Positions 37,868-49,200 of a stretch of DNA of 64,000 nucleotides are shown piece by piece (position 1 is the first letter of the stretch; each line of letters begins with the position of its first letter). Source of the DNA: Zygophlyctis sp. KS116 (taxonomy: Eukaryota; Chytridiomycota). The notes beneath the pieces were generated by a model. That model saw only the letters and a list, made by a program, of their open reading frames with translations. It was not told where the DNA came from and did no database searches. The position numbers and the translations under genes are program-made. The stretch is from contig BAAFSQ010000003.1 of assembly GCA_054661495.1 (NCBI GenBank), positions 1-64,000 of the forward strand. Direction: 5' to 3'.

Positions 37868-39651
37868 ATGGGTAACCTTTTAATCTTTAAGTTTAAGATA
37901 AAGATAATATTGTCATTGCGCTCTATGACTACAAAGGGAATACTGATGAGGAGTTGTCCCTAAAGGCTGGCCAGGAACTAACCGTATTAAATGATGAGAA
38001 TGATGATTGGTGGTACGTGACTGGTGAGTCCACCAATCAAGAAGGATATGCTCCAAGCACATATTTAAGATACAAGAATGCATTGCCTATCAAAGATCAT
38101 GTGCCTGAAGAGGATGAGGAAGATGAAGAGGGCTATGATAGTGATACTGAATCTAATAGCTCAGAAAACGATGAATATGAAGAAGATGAACCAATCGCTC
38201 AAAAAACAGATGATGATCTTTTAACGGTCATTAGACAACAAAAATTGGAACAACTTAGAAGGCGATCGAGCATTAAACCTTCTCAGGGACATAAACTGAT
38301 CGCTCCAGAGATTTTTAAGGAATTGGATCTCTTTCCTCATGGGTTTAGATATTCTACACTCTCAAAAAATAAAGAAATGGGTAAGATAATTTTCAAGTAA
38401 GAATTCAGGGATCGGAAAACTTGCAAAGCGGTTATTACCAGAAGTGGATTCATCAGGATTGGCTTTTAAAGATTTATTTTTAGATCCAAACAGAAAAACA
38501 GTAAGATCAAACAATTAAATATCAGGTTCGTAAACGGATTGTTAAATCTACTGTGGCTTTCAGTATCATGGATGCAAGAAACATTCCCTGTCCATCATCT
38601 ACTAAAGTCAAAGTTTTAGGACGGCATGTACGTATGGCTATCTTTGATAAAACAAATATTTTGTCAAATATTCATAGCGTCGATGCTATATTTAATCCAG
38701 AATTTGAAAAGACTTGGAAATTCTCTTCAAAGGTAATCTTAAGCTTGATAATACTCAGGCATCTTTACTATTTCCTAAAGACGATGAAAACACATGCTTC
38801 CTTAGAGTAAATGATTTGGATATTCGTTTATCTATACTTTTCGAACTATGCCTGGTTTGTGAAATTCAAAATGAAAATGACCAAGGAACATGTAAAGTTT
38901 TTCAAGTTTACTTTCTAGATATATCTGAAATAAGCTGTGGATGGGGACTTTTACCACTTTTTACGGCTGACGGAGGTCCAATGGAAAACAAAACATATGA
39001 AATTAAACTCTATGGCGGTACTCCCTTTGAAAAGAATATAGATCTAGAAAACGTTCAAGCCGAGAAAAAAGGATTCTTACAAGGATTACTAAATACTTCT
39101 AAAACCCCAAAATTATTTATTCGTGTCTGGAAACTTGGAAAAACAGCCATGCAAGATATGAACACGCTCCCTGATATTTTGGTTCATTCTTTGGCCGCTG
39201 TTCCACTCCTTGTTATTTATAGACGATGTCTCGCCAACCTATTATTAAACAAATCGGGTACTTTCAAAGCTACCTATGACCCTTGGTTTAAATTATTCCC
39301 CCAATTACTGGAAACAAATGACTTTCTCCGTCTTCTTTTAAGTATTTGGGAAAAGAAAAAGCGCCTATTAAAGAAGAAATCCTTTGCCAATACCAAAGCA
39401 GCATTTACTCTTGTAATGCACTCTTTATGGCCTCTTTTAGAAATCTCTAATTTACCTGCATACATCCCAGGAGATAATACAGTAAGATCTTGATATTAAT
39501 ACAATAGATTCGATCATCATATATTAGAACGCTTATAGAAAAGGGATCAATTGAATTCATGACAGGAATGCAAGACACTGTTACTTTTAAACCATTTTCT
39601 GCAACTGAAGTCGAGGCATCGTATTTGAAGCGTGTAATTGAAATCTCCTAG
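37868..39651 (+). CDS. NPHP1: Nephrocystin-1, ciliary transition-zone protein
   Basis: A component of the ciliary/flagellar transition zone. Six exons with introns of 26, 28, 25, 26 and 26 nt give 550 residues. The first coding exon is only ATGG (37868-37871), followed by the 26-nt intron 37872-37897. The order is an SH3 domain (about residues 5-60, ALYDYKGNTDEELSL and DDWWYVTGE), a Glu/Asp-rich linker (about 65-110), and the nephrocystin homology region. That region includes FKDLFLDPNRKTVRK, ILSNIHSVDAIF, LSCGWGLLPLF-like sequence and YEIKLYGGTPFEKNI. The N-terminal coiled coil of animal NPHP1 is missing. It implies a flagellated stage. Confidence 0.93.
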
Positions 39652-39743
39652 GCCTGAACAATCTATTTAAAATATAATAAACCTTTTGAACCTAGACAAG
39701 AGCCCACCTGGACCTGAGCTGAAGCCCAAAATCAAATTGTAAA

Positions 39744-40812
39744 ATGTCAGATTTAGAAGAACTTTTTGGCTCTGATATCTCTGATAACGAGATTGTAAAA
39801 ACTGATGATCCGGCAGATTTGCCCGATCAGGAGGGTGTCATTGAAGACGACGCCCAACAAGATCATGATGAAATGGATGAAATGGATACAAAGGAAGACG
39901 ATATCGTTGAAAATATAGAAATTGCAAATACCGGAGGGCCTCTCAAAGAAAATCCGAATATTTTTCTGACAAAAATTCCATTTTTCTTGGGATATGATCC
40001 AATGCCATGGGATCCGAATACCTTTGATCCACAATTTGATGAAAATGATGATTCTGAAGATGTTTTACTCTCGATTCAAAATACTATAAGATGGAGAAAT
40101 CATCCTACTTTAGAAAAACAATCTAATACAAGAATGGTTAAATGGTCTGATGGATCATATTCTTTAATGATTGGGGATGAATTATTTGAAGCAAATATTA
40201 ATGATATCTCAAAATCTCAATTTACATTATTACAATATCATCAAGCCCAAGGATGTTTTCAAACTGTTACAAAGTTTAAAAAGAATATGTCATTTAGACC
40301 ACATTCTACATCTAGTTTAACTCATAAGAAATTGACTAGAGCAATTGCAAAAAAACACGCAAAAACTGATAAAACTAAAACACTAATTACTAAAGAAGAT
40401 CCAGACAAGGCTAGAAATGAATTAGAAAAAAGAGTTAATGAAAATATGAAGGCTCAGCGTAAGAGAGAAGCAAAAGAAAGAGCTTTATTGGAAAGAACAA
40501 TGGGAGATGCAGAATATGATTCTGATGTTGAAGCATCTTATAGACGTGGTGATTCATCACTATTGAATAGATTAGACAAGTATTCTGATGATAAAGATGA
40601 CGGATTTGGTAATTTAATACTTTTTTTTTTATAATTTAGTGGTTGATGATCAAGAAGATTCTGATGATGATGTACAAAAATCTAGACTTTTACAAGCAAA
40701 GAGAGATATGGATGAAGACATGTCTGATCAAGCATCTGATGTGTCTGATAAAGGAAAACCGGCCATTCACTCTAGGAAATTGAGGATCATTGAGTCTGAT
40801 GAAAGTGATTAA
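39744..40812 (+). CDS. LEO1: RNA polymerase-associated protein LEO1 (Paf1 complex)
   Basis: A subunit of the Paf1 elongation complex in the nucleus. Two exons with one 31-nt intron (near 40610-40640, containing a run of T) encode 345 residues. It has an acidic N-terminus (MSDLEELFGSDISD), then the LEO1 core: KIPFFLGYDPMPWDP, NTIRWRNHP, RMVKWSDGSYSLMIGDELFE and KFKKNMSFRPHSTSS. The lysine-rich middle and acidic Ser/Asp-rich tail (SDKGKPAIHSRKLRII) match the family. Confidence 0.95.
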
Positions 40813-40839
40813 AATTCCGCATTTTTCGCGTCTGATATA

Positions 40840-41473
40840 ATGAGCAAAGAAAACTTGAGTAAAGGCTCTCGTTCCAACATATCCTTGTCAAAATCCAATA
40901 TCTCAGGGTCAAAATCCAATATTTCAGGATCTAAGTCAAGTCTCTTGAATAGATCAATGAGTGGATCACTAAAGAATATAAGAGCCAAGGATATTCCCGC
41001 TCCAATTGCAGCTCCAAATGATCAACCTGTAGCCCCATCTATAATATATGAGAACACATTTAAAACCAAACCAGATAGAAAGTAATGTTTCAAATTTAAC
41101 GCGTAGATTCCCAACTGGACCTGTAAAGAGACTTATTGATGAGACTCTATCAAAGCATTTGTCAAAAGTACAGTATGATCCAGAATCCAGCCCAGAACTT
41201 TGTAAAACTATTTCTAATGATTTATTATCTCAAATCAAGGGTAATTTTTACGATTTTATTTTAAGAGATGAATTATGAGAGATATAAAATTGTTGCTCAT
41301 GTTGAAATTGGAGAGTTTAAAGGACAGGGAATAAAAATAGGATCCAGGGCATTATGGGATGTGACAACAGATACATTTGCATCTGGATCATTTAGAAATG
41401 TAAGAAGAATTAAATTAAAATATAGGCGACTTTATATTGTGTAGCAATGGTTTTTGCAAGTTTTTATGAATAA
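40840..41473 (+). CDS. DYNLT2B: Tctex1-domain dynein light chain (DYNLT2B-like)
   Basis: A light chain of ciliary dynein (intraflagellar dynein-2 or an axonemal dynein). Four exons with introns of 25, 25 and 26 nt give 185 residues. The first 65 residues are a Ser/Lys-rich extension with a tandem KSNISGS repeat encoded by a 21-bp repeat (40888-40929). The Tctex1 domain follows: YENTFKTKPDRKFP, then RYKIVAHVEIGEFKGQG, then GSRALWDVTTDTFASGSF, and it ends VAMVFASFYE. Assignment to DYNLT2B rather than another Tctex1 paralogue rests on overall similarity and is less sure. Confidence 0.85.
40888..40929 (+). repeat. 21-bp coding tandem repeat (two units, third degenerate)
   Basis: Two near-identical 21-bp units encode SKSNISG-type peptides within the N-terminal extension of the Tctex1 protein. 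They differ at two positions, and a more diverged third unit follows. It is low-complexity expansion within a disordered tail. Confidence 0.7.
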
Positions 41474-41571
41474 AGAGCTCGTTAGGTTTAGATCTCTTTG
41501 AGAAGTTTAAAGTTGACAAGCATGTCTCCCACTAAAAATCAAAAACTTGTCTCCCAAAACCCTCAAATAAA

Positions 41572-42736
41572 ATGTCGAATCTCGTAGATCAAGTTGTTGA
41601 AGATGTTGAGGATCAAATGCTCCTGGGAGATGAATTCTTGGAAATTGATAAATTAGCAGAGGTAGGTATTAATTCTGCAGATGTTACAAAGTTGAAAAAC
41701 TTTGGAATCACAACAGTAAAAGTAAATATATTTTGAGTTTTTGAGTTTTTAGGGAGTCCAAATGACCACTGCTAGAAATTTAGCTAAAATTAAAGGTCTG
41801 TCCGAAGCCAAAATTGAAAAGATTAAAGAGGCTGCTGGAAAATTGGTTCATGATGGATTTGTAACCGGGATTGAGTTGGACTCTAGAAGGAAATGTATCT
41901 TTAAGATCTCTACAGGATCAAAGGAATTTGATAAGTTGTTGGGTGGTGGCGTGACTTCATGTTCAATAACTGAAGCATTTGGTGAATTTAGAACAGGAAA
42001 AACTCAATTGTCTCATACTCTTTGTGTAACTGCTCAATTACCAACTTCTATGGGTGGTGCTAATGGAAAAGTAATTGTTTTTCTTTGATAAAAAAAGGCG
42101 GCTTTTATTGATACTGAAGGAACTTTTAGACCTGATCGTATAAGATCTATTGCAAAAAGATTTGGTCTTGATGGAGATGCAGTTCTTGATAATATTGCAG
42201 TTGCAAGAGCTCATAATTCTGAGCATCAAATGGAATTATTAACTGAATTAGCTCAACGTCTTTGTGAAGAGAAACAATACAGATTAGTAGTTGTTGACTC
42301 TATAATTGCTTTATTCAGAACAGATTATTGTGGAAGAGGTGAATTGGCTGATAGACAACAAAAACTAAATTTAATGTTGGCAAAATTAATGAGAATTGCT
42401 GAAGAATTTAATGTTGCGATTTTCATTACTAATCAGGTAATTTAAAATTATTAATTTTAGATGACTGCTGATCCTGGAGCTTCTCTAACATTTGTTGCAG
42501 ATCCTAAAAAACCTATTGGTGGACATGTACTAGCTCATGCATCTACTACAAGATTATATCTACGAAAAGGTCGTGCTGAAACAAGAATTTGCAAAGTAAT
42601 CTTAATTTAAAACTGATTTTAAAGATTTATGATTCTCCAGATGTTCCAGAGGCAGAAGCAAGTATGATTTATTTAAATATTTAATTTTATAGTGTACGAA
42701 ATATCTGAAGGAGGGATCCAAGATGCAAAGGATTAA
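41572..42736 (+). CDS. DMC1: Meiosis-specific recombinase DMC1
   Basis: A RecA-family strand-exchange protein of meiotic recombination. Six exons with introns of 31, 27, 24, 29 and 31 nt sum to 341 codons, giving 340 residues, exactly the usual DMC1 length. The N-terminal helix-hairpin-helix has [17 protein letters not shown]. Walker A is [12 protein letters not shown]; Walker B is [13 protein letters not shown]. The L2-region [14 protein letters not shown] and the preceding TEAFGEF favour DMC1 over RAD51, which has a TEMFGEF-like motif and a shorter loop. It ends [12 protein letters not shown]. It signals a sexual cycle. Confidence 0.95.
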
Positions 42737-42767
42737 GTTTTTTAAAAAAAATATTGCTATACTTGGC

Positions 42768-43517
42768 ATGAATTCTAGTTCTAGTGATTCAAAGATCTCA
42801 ATCAAGGATTTTCCATATGATATATACATTGAGATTATTGAGTGGATGTCCTTGACTGATGCTATTGCATTTTGTGAATTTATTGGTCTGCCTTTACATG
42901 AATCTTTTCAACATCATCAATTCTCATTTGCAAAGGATGGAAGATTCAAAAATAATTGTCAATTGCTAAAATCTATGTTCCTAGGAAGATCTGATTTCTT
43001 TGATTTTTTGTGTCTGAATACAAGATTTAACAGGATCTTTAGTATTCAAGACAAACTAATGATTGCATGTGAATTAGGATATACAAATCAGATACAAATG
43101 CTAATGAATGATCCTAGATTAGATCCAGGAGCGGAAGATAATCGTGCTATTAGAATAAGTTGCGGATGTGGTTTTGAACAAGTTGTTCGATTATTATTAT
43201 TAGATCCTAGAGTAGATCCTTCTGCGATGCATAATTTCCCACTTTTAATAGCATCTTTGCATGGATTTACAGAGATTGTAAGGCTTCTTTTGGCAGACTA
43301 TAGAGTATCAACTGTTCCTAGAAATAATGCAGTTGTCGTGGCTGCTTCTCGTCAAGGACACGCTAAAGTTGTTCAATTACTTTTATCTGCAGACATGAAA
43401 TATTGTCGATCGACATTATCTGAAGCGATGATGTCTGCTCATTCAAGGGGTCATACAGAAGTTGTAAAAATATTGGCTGAATATCTCGGACTAGATCCAA
43501 ATAATATCTCGTTTTAA
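42768..43517 (+). CDS. Ankyrin-repeat protein with F-box-like N-terminus (copy 2)
   Basis: A single exon of 249 residues, starting at MNSSSSDSKIS 32 nt after the DMC1 stop. The frame extends upstream into the DMC1 3' end but has no good start there. The N-terminus DFPYDIYIEIIEWMSLTDAIAFCEFIG parallels copy 1 at 31352. Both then share a FxxLFxNxRFNxIFxxxxxL-like segment and four ankyrin repeats (LLLLDPRVDPSAMHN, LLLADYRV). Function is unknown; adaptor or effector roles are possible. Confidence 0.85.
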   Translation: MNSSSSDSKISIKDFPYDIYIEIIEWMSLTDAIAFCEFIGLPLHESFQHHQFSFAKDGRFKNNCQLLKSMFLGRSDFFDFLCLNTRFNRIFSIQDKLMIACELGYTNQIQMLMNDPRLDPGAEDNRAIRISCGCGFEQVVRLLLLDPRVDPSAMHNFPLLIASLHGFTEIVRLLLADYRVSTVPRNNAVVVAASRQGHAKVVQLLLSADMKYCRSTLSEAMMSAHSRGHTEVVKILAEYLGLDPNNISF

Positions 43518-43632
43518 ATTCTTAAATGTAGTCATAATACTCTAGTCTAAAGTCCTAGGGATCATATACGACAGTACTGGGATGATGGGAAATTTCAAAA
43601 AAAATTGTAAAAATAATTCAAATCCCAATATT

Positions 43633-44621
43633 TTACTTTTTCGATTGTATAGTTCTCATTCTTGCTTGAATTTTTCTATATTTTTCATTCATCTAGTCGT
43701 AAATTTAATAAAAAATACCGCTCTTGGAATATCTTTTGATATATTTCCATAAGATCTAGATTGCATATCCATTCCTTCCTCTGATCTCTTTGACAAAACA
43801 TCTCTGTAACTTGCAGACCTTTGAATAATAGGTCTAATCCATTTATCTACTAATTTCAAAGCTACAGATTGTATATCTTTCATAATTCTTGGATTTATAG
43901 TATAATGTTTCACAATCCTCCCAATTCTAGACGTCCTTAAATGATGTGTTTCAATTGGCATTGCATCTAAAATCAACAATAATTCCTTTTGAATCCGTAT
44001 ATTTGGAAAAGGAGCACCAGGTACTTCAAGTGGTTCTAGCCTAAACTTTTAGTAAAACGTCTTACCACAGTCTGACTCCATCCAAGATTGAGTTATCCAA
44101 AAACTGCGAATGAAGATGCCTTTTTTGCAAATTATCTAAAACAGTTGGCAATAATTTCATTTTTTTCAAACCTGGTTTATCTTGTTTAAGATCTTCTAAA
44201 TCCTGATACGCCGCTTCTCTCATCATATCCAAGAGAGCCGTCATTTTCTCATCCCATTCCTAAATTTCAGAAATATCATCCCTACCGACTCATCCTTCAA
44301 ATCTCTTCGTCTCCCTTTTGGTTTAATCCTTTCCAGCGCCTCATCAAAATCCTGTCTCGCCTGTTCTCTCTTTTGTTCCTCTGGACTTGAATCCTTTTGA
44401 ACCTGTTCCTCTTGAACATGAATTTTTGGTTTTCTTTTCTTTACAATTTTCTTTTCAGACTTTTCAATTTCAGACTTTTTCTTAAAACTTGGCAAGACTC
44501 TTTCCTTGTAAACTTCTTCATCTGAAGACCCAAACATATCCTCTAAATTCTCATTCTCCAGATCTTGCAAATTGTCCCCATCGTCTGAAGAATTCCCAAA
44601 GATTTCCTTTTCAAAATCCAT
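43633..44621 (-). CDS. IWS1: Transcription elongation factor IWS1/Spn1
   Basis: A partner of Spt6 in RNA polymerase II elongation and mRNA export. Four exons with introns of 26, 25 and 26 nt give 303 residues. It has an acidic/Lys-rich N-terminus (MFGSSDEEVY, KKRKPKIHV). The conserved TFIIS N-terminal-type core follows: LKKMKLLPTVLDNLQKRHL, then IRIQKELLLILDAMPI, then SRIGRIVKHYTINPR, then LVDKWIRPIIQRSASY. A short final exon encodes MNEKYRKIQARMRTIQSKK. The acidic tail is much shorter than in animals. Confidence 0.93.
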
Positions 44622-44816
44622 AATTTCAAATGTAAAACCTTACCATTAGTCTTTCTTACTGATTGTCTTGTTGATTGTCTTATGATCTGATGTTGTGCAA
44701 TCAGTCACTGCTAAAGTCACTGCTAAATGCCAAACAGATCGTCACCTTTAACGGTAGTCTAATATGTCCGGAATCATGGAATCAACAGAGTAAAACCCTA
44801 CAGAGAAAGAATTAAA
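44622..44816. promoter_or_regulatory. Divergent IWS1/TVP23 promoter region with short tandem repeats
   Basis: A 195-nt interval between divergent starts. It contains a perfect 12-bp tandem duplication, GTCACTGCTAAA twice at 44704-44727, and two GATTGTCTT words near 44660-44680. It may contain binding sites. No RNA gene is recognised. Confidence 0.45.
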
Positions 44817-45506
44817 ATGCAACAAGAACTTGTACCAAATGCAGCTCCGTTTGCCATGGCTGACCAGACAAATATTCAAATAGGAGAACCACAGCCAACC
44901 ATTCTACAGCAGTCTTCACATCCAACCATTGTCTTGTTTCATTTATTGTTTAAAGCATTGGCGTTATTCTTTTATCTCTTTTCTTATTGGATTTATAGAA
45001 ATTATATTTTTGCTTTTGTACTAGTCATGCTATCTCTAGCTGCAGACTTTTGGACTGTTAAAAATGTGTCTGGTAGACTCTTGGTTGGACTCAGGTGGTG
45101 GAATGAAATAAAGGAAGATGGTATATTTAAAATTTTATAATTATTAGGAACTAGTTTATGGGTTTTTGAATCTAAAGAGACGCAACCAAATCCTATAGAT
45201 TCACGGATATTTTGGTGGTCATCCTATATTAATCTTGGAATATGGGCTGGAATGTGTTTAATGGCAGTTTTTGGATTAAAATTTATTTGGCTGGTACTTC
45301 CAGTGATTGGATTTATAATGAATGCTGCTAATGTTGTAGGATATACAAAATGTGACAAGGCAAGTATAATTTAGATTTAAAAATTATAGGACGCGAAAAA
45401 GAAACTTTCCAGTTATATTTCCACTCAGAGTCAAGGATGGGTTGGAAATATGGTGTCTAATCAGTTTAGTACAATGTTTAGCAATGATCAAAAGTTGCCT
45501 GTCTGA
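44817..45506 (+). CDS. TVP23: Golgi membrane protein TVP23
   Basis: A late-Golgi membrane protein of vesicle traffic. Three exons give 210 residues. The first intron is 27 nt; the second, at 45360-45389, is best explained as a 30-nt GC-AG intron, because only that cut keeps the conserved YTKCDK and DAKKKL frames joined. Four hydrophobic segments are visible. The family signature is DFWTVKNVSGRLLVGLRWWNEI, followed by SLWVFESKE, DSRIFWWSSY and GYTKCDK. The TGA stop lies inside an 8-bp tandem repeat. Confidence 0.93.
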
Positions 45507-45523
45507 TTGTCTGATTGTCTGAT
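45501..45523 (+). repeat. 8-bp tandem repeat GTCTGATT, nearly three units
   Basis: Three consecutive GTCTGATT units (the last lacks one base) span the TVP23 stop codon and 3' flank. Because 8 is not a multiple of 3, unit changes would alter the C-terminus. Confidence 0.7.
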
Positions 45524-45549
45524 GAAGGGTCTAGGAATAAAACTAAAAA

Positions 45550-48500
45550 ATGAATCTTGAGTCTGCAGTTTTGGCTGCATTAGATCCCAATACTCCGGAG
45601 CCAACTAAATCTCAAGCAATTTATGAATGTGACTTAATTAGACAATCTGCCGACGGTTGGAAAGTTTGTCTGCAGTTGCTCTCTGACGCTTCGCAAGATT
45701 CAATTAAATTCTTTTGTTGTCAAGTTCTCGAGGAAAGTCTTTTGCATCATAATAAAATAAGAGGACCGTTGTGGGAATGGATAAAGTGCAATTATTCTCT
45801 CTCGGATCCAGTATTTATAAGGAATAAACTCGCATTGTTGGTTATCTTGTCGTACAAGAATGAATTCAACTCTTGGCCAGATTTTTTTGATCAACTATTG
45901 GCTTTTGATATTAATTCTGATCTAAGAAGGATTGATTTATTTCTAAGGACTTGCGTGATTTTAGATGAGGAAATAACTAAAAAGGATAAATTAATGGCTG
46001 GTATAAAGGATCTAATGAGGGCTGATGCTGTGTCAAAACTGACTTGTAGTTGGGTTTCTATTCTAAATCTTCAGCAAGATGAATTATCTGCAGTCTGTTT
46101 GTCTTTATTTGGGAAATTTAGTACTTGGATTGATATAAACTTGGTAATACAGGGTCCGTTTTTGGGTATATTGTTTTCAAGTCTTGGGAATACAAGATTA
46201 AGAGTTGGGGCTTTAGAGGCTATTGTTGATATTATAGCAAAAGGAATGTCTGGGCAGGATAAGTTGGCATTGATTCATGGATTTGGATTATCTCTGCTAA
46301 TATCAAAATTTGGTATTCTCTTTTAAGTATTAACTTTAGAGTTGAAAAAGGATTTGGAATTCGATATTGCTATAGGAAAATTGGTTAATGCAATTTTTTT
46401 AGAAGTTACTATAGCTTTGGAAAATATACAATCTCTGGATCAATTCTTGCTTCCTGCTTTTGAATTATTAGATGGGATTTTTCCTGTCATGCTCCAATTT
46501 TTATCAAGAGAAGAAGAAGAGTTTCATGATATCTTTACAAGTCTATCAATACATCTAGCTTTTTTAAAGAAATTAAAGAAAACTTCTTATTATGGATCCT
46601 TGCCTCATATGAAGCAAAAAATGGAATCTCTTTTACGTGTTGTGGTTCTCAAGATGCGTTATCCGTTGGATTTTGATCCGAATGCATTTACTGAATCATC
46701 ACATGAAGAGGCTCAATTTAATCATTTTAGGCGTGTAAGTTTTTTTATTTAATTTCAAGGAGCTTAAAAGTCATTTCGATTCAATTGCAATTTTAGAGCC
46801 TAGCATGTTTATTGAAGCAGTTTCGAGAGCTGTTTGCTCAACATTTCAAAACTTTAGTTTCCCCAATAGTGGGATCTCTTGGTCAGACGTAGAGCTGTCA
46901 ATCTTTTTAGTTTTTATTTTGCATGAAGCTTCACAAGGTAATTACATTTATGTGGTTCCAAGTGGTGCAAATCAAGGTCAAAAGACACCTATTGCAGAGA
47001 TGTTGACTCTTTTGACAAATTCAAGTATGCTACTTTATCATTAACATAAACTAGATATATCCTCATATCCTCATCCTGCTATTTCCCCGATTTATTTTGA
47101 GACGATTGCTCGATATGCTTCATTTTTCGATGAATTTCCAGAAAATATACCAATCGTTTTGAATTCCTTTGTAGACAAAAGGTAGTATTAATATACTTAT
47201 TCTAGGGGCTTACAAAACCCAGATAGATTTGTTCGAAATCGAGTGCAATATCTCTTTTTACGATTTATTAAATCTTTAAAAGTTAAAATAACGACTTATG
47301 TGGGCGATTTATTATCAGCTGTTCATGTAAGCATTTTATTAACTTATATTAAAGGTCCATTTGGTTGTGGAAACTCCGTCTGTTGAAAAAGATTTTAGTC
47401 CGAGCTCAGGATCCTCATCTACCAGTCAGGTCAGGCCAGAATCTATCACATCAACTTTTGAGAGCCAGTTATACCTTTTTGAAGCAGTTGGTCGATTGAT
47501 TTTTTACGAGGTTGATTCTGCAAAGCAATGCGAATATTTATCGGTATTTTTTGATTCTTATATATATAGTTTGTTTTATCTCCGTTAATCTCACAAATAC
47601 AGGCTATATTTAATCGCCAGACTCCAGCTACAAATGAAGTAGATGTTTTGCACATTCATCATCTAATTGTTGCCATTGGAAGCACAGCGAAAGGCTTTCC
47701 AGATTTTAACGCTTCTGAAAAATCAACACCTTCTTGGCACCCAATATTCAGAGATGCATTCAAATTCATTATTCAAATTCTAGAAAATATGCAAAATCAA
47801 AACCTTATTTGTGAAGCTGTAAGATTCTCGTTGCAGCGCCTAGTTGGATGTATGGGATCGGATATTATGGTGGATGTTCTTCCAATTGTTAAGTCTGGCG
47901 TTTTAACAGGCGGATCAAATGGTTCTCCAAAGGACTTGATGGATTTCGTATCATTCTTGGGTGTTTTAATGTTCAAATTCAAAATTGAATTTTATTCAAT
48001 TCTGAATGAAATGATTATACCATTGCATGAACGATCTATATATTTAATCAATAAGGAACGGTTAGGGACAGATGATATGATTGAATCTCTTGAAGTCAAA
48101 AGAGCGTATTTATCTTTTTTGGGAAACATTTTAAACTCTGACTTGGAAATGGCCCTTACATCAGACTGTATTTTTTCAACTCTAAACTTTTAGTAAATTT
48201 GCCGTTGCTGAATTCAGCTCTGGACTTGCTCTTGCGGTCATTGGTTGATTTTTCTGACATTCAATGCCAAAAGATTGTTTGTGCAGTATTAGTAAAAATG
48301 GTTTCTACATGGGGAAACGATCCTGAAACTTGTGTGCCAGCAGATAAAGGATCTAAAAAGGGCACTCCTAGTCTAATCACTACAAAAAGACGACTTTTAC
48401 CAGGCTTTGATGAATTTATCTACAAGTCAATCATACCTATTCTTTTCAGAGTTCCCTTTGAAAAAAAGACTTTTAACCTGGATAATAACCAAATTCAAGT

Positions 48501-48708
48501 ATTTCTAACTGAATTAAGTAGTCTCCACAGGACTATTTATTTATCTCAGGGCTCTAAATACCTAAATTATTTAAACTCAATTGCATTCCCTTCTTATGGT
48601 ATACCTTTAGACTCTAGTACCAAATTCATATCTGCCCTTTCTACAATGGAACCAAAAAACTTTAAAAAGTTTTTGCAAGACTTTATAAAGATTCACCAAA
48701 AACCATAA
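45550..48708 (+). CDS. XPOT: Exportin-T (tRNA exportin, Los1-like)
   Basis: A karyopherin that exports mature tRNA with Ran-GTP. About nine exons with small introns encode roughly 980 residues, the family's usual size. The importin-beta N-terminus reads DGWKVCLQLL, then IKFFCCQVLEESL, then FIRNKLALLVILSYKNEF, then WPDFFDQLL, as in animal XPOT. Later segments align with the family: GWLGNxx-free HEAT repeats, SLQRLVGCMGSDIMV, LIPLHERSIYL-like sequence, and the end region DEFIYKSIIPILFRVPF. The last residues are FLQDFIKIHQKP. Exon borders after 46300 are approximate. Confidence 0.9.
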
Positions 48709-48819
48709 AATCATTATTTCTGCACTGCTTCCTTGTTTGAGTCTAAAACTATATTGGACTTATGATCAAAGTTGCATTTGTTAAAATCATGAATTGATCA
48801 GGTATTAGATCAAAATAGA

Positions 48820-49170
48820 TTAGTCTCCATTCTTAGCATTAATACCAGCATCGGCATCGGTAGATACAGAATATTCTAAGATTAATACAATGGAAATACC
48901 CAATTTTTCTTGCTCTGATAGAGTCAAAAACTCAGCCTTCTTCAATGCATACCATTGTCTGATCCCTGTAAAACAATGACCGGGAGGATAGTCTACAAAC
49001 AATATAATATAAACTGACGATGCTAATGCTAAACCATGGCTGATTAATCTTAAAACTCTAGTGTATGGATGTGCATTGTTTGATCTTGGAGATAGAATCC
49101 TCCTTCTAAACTTTAGGAATCTAGGATTCTCAGCGACAACTCTCGGCACTGGCGTCTCATAATGGTTCAT
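48820..49170 (-). CDS. Small single-pass membrane protein, 116 residues
   Basis: A single exon starting at MNHYETPVPR. The basic N-terminus (FLKFRRRILSPRSNN) precedes one hydrophobic segment (about residues 48-64, HGLALASSVYIILFV). Then come YPPGHCFTGIRQWYALKKAEFL, a second weakly hydrophobic stretch and an acidic end. No family is recognised. It may be a small mitochondrial or ER protein. It shares a 30-nt divergent interval with NME5, the shortest seen here. Confidence 0.7.
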   Translation of the reverse strand: MNHYETPVPRVVAENPRFLKFRRRILSPRSNNAHPYTRVLRLISHGLALASSVYIILFVDYPPGHCFTGIRQWYALKKAEFLTLSEQEKLGISIVLILEYSVSTDADAGINAKNGD

Positions 49171-49200
49171 TTCAGTCAAGACTGTCAAGCCTACTCTCCG

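Noticed and set aside
41572-42736. RAD51 rather than DMC1
   Set aside because: The [16 protein letters not shown] and [13 protein letters not shown] segments and the exact 340-residue length fit DMC1, although the C-terminal [15 protein letters not shown] part resembles RAD51.
44704-45523. The short tandem repeats around TVP23 as a mobile element
   Set aside because: They are simple 8- and 12-bp duplications without terminal repeats or coding capacity, best explained by replication slippage.
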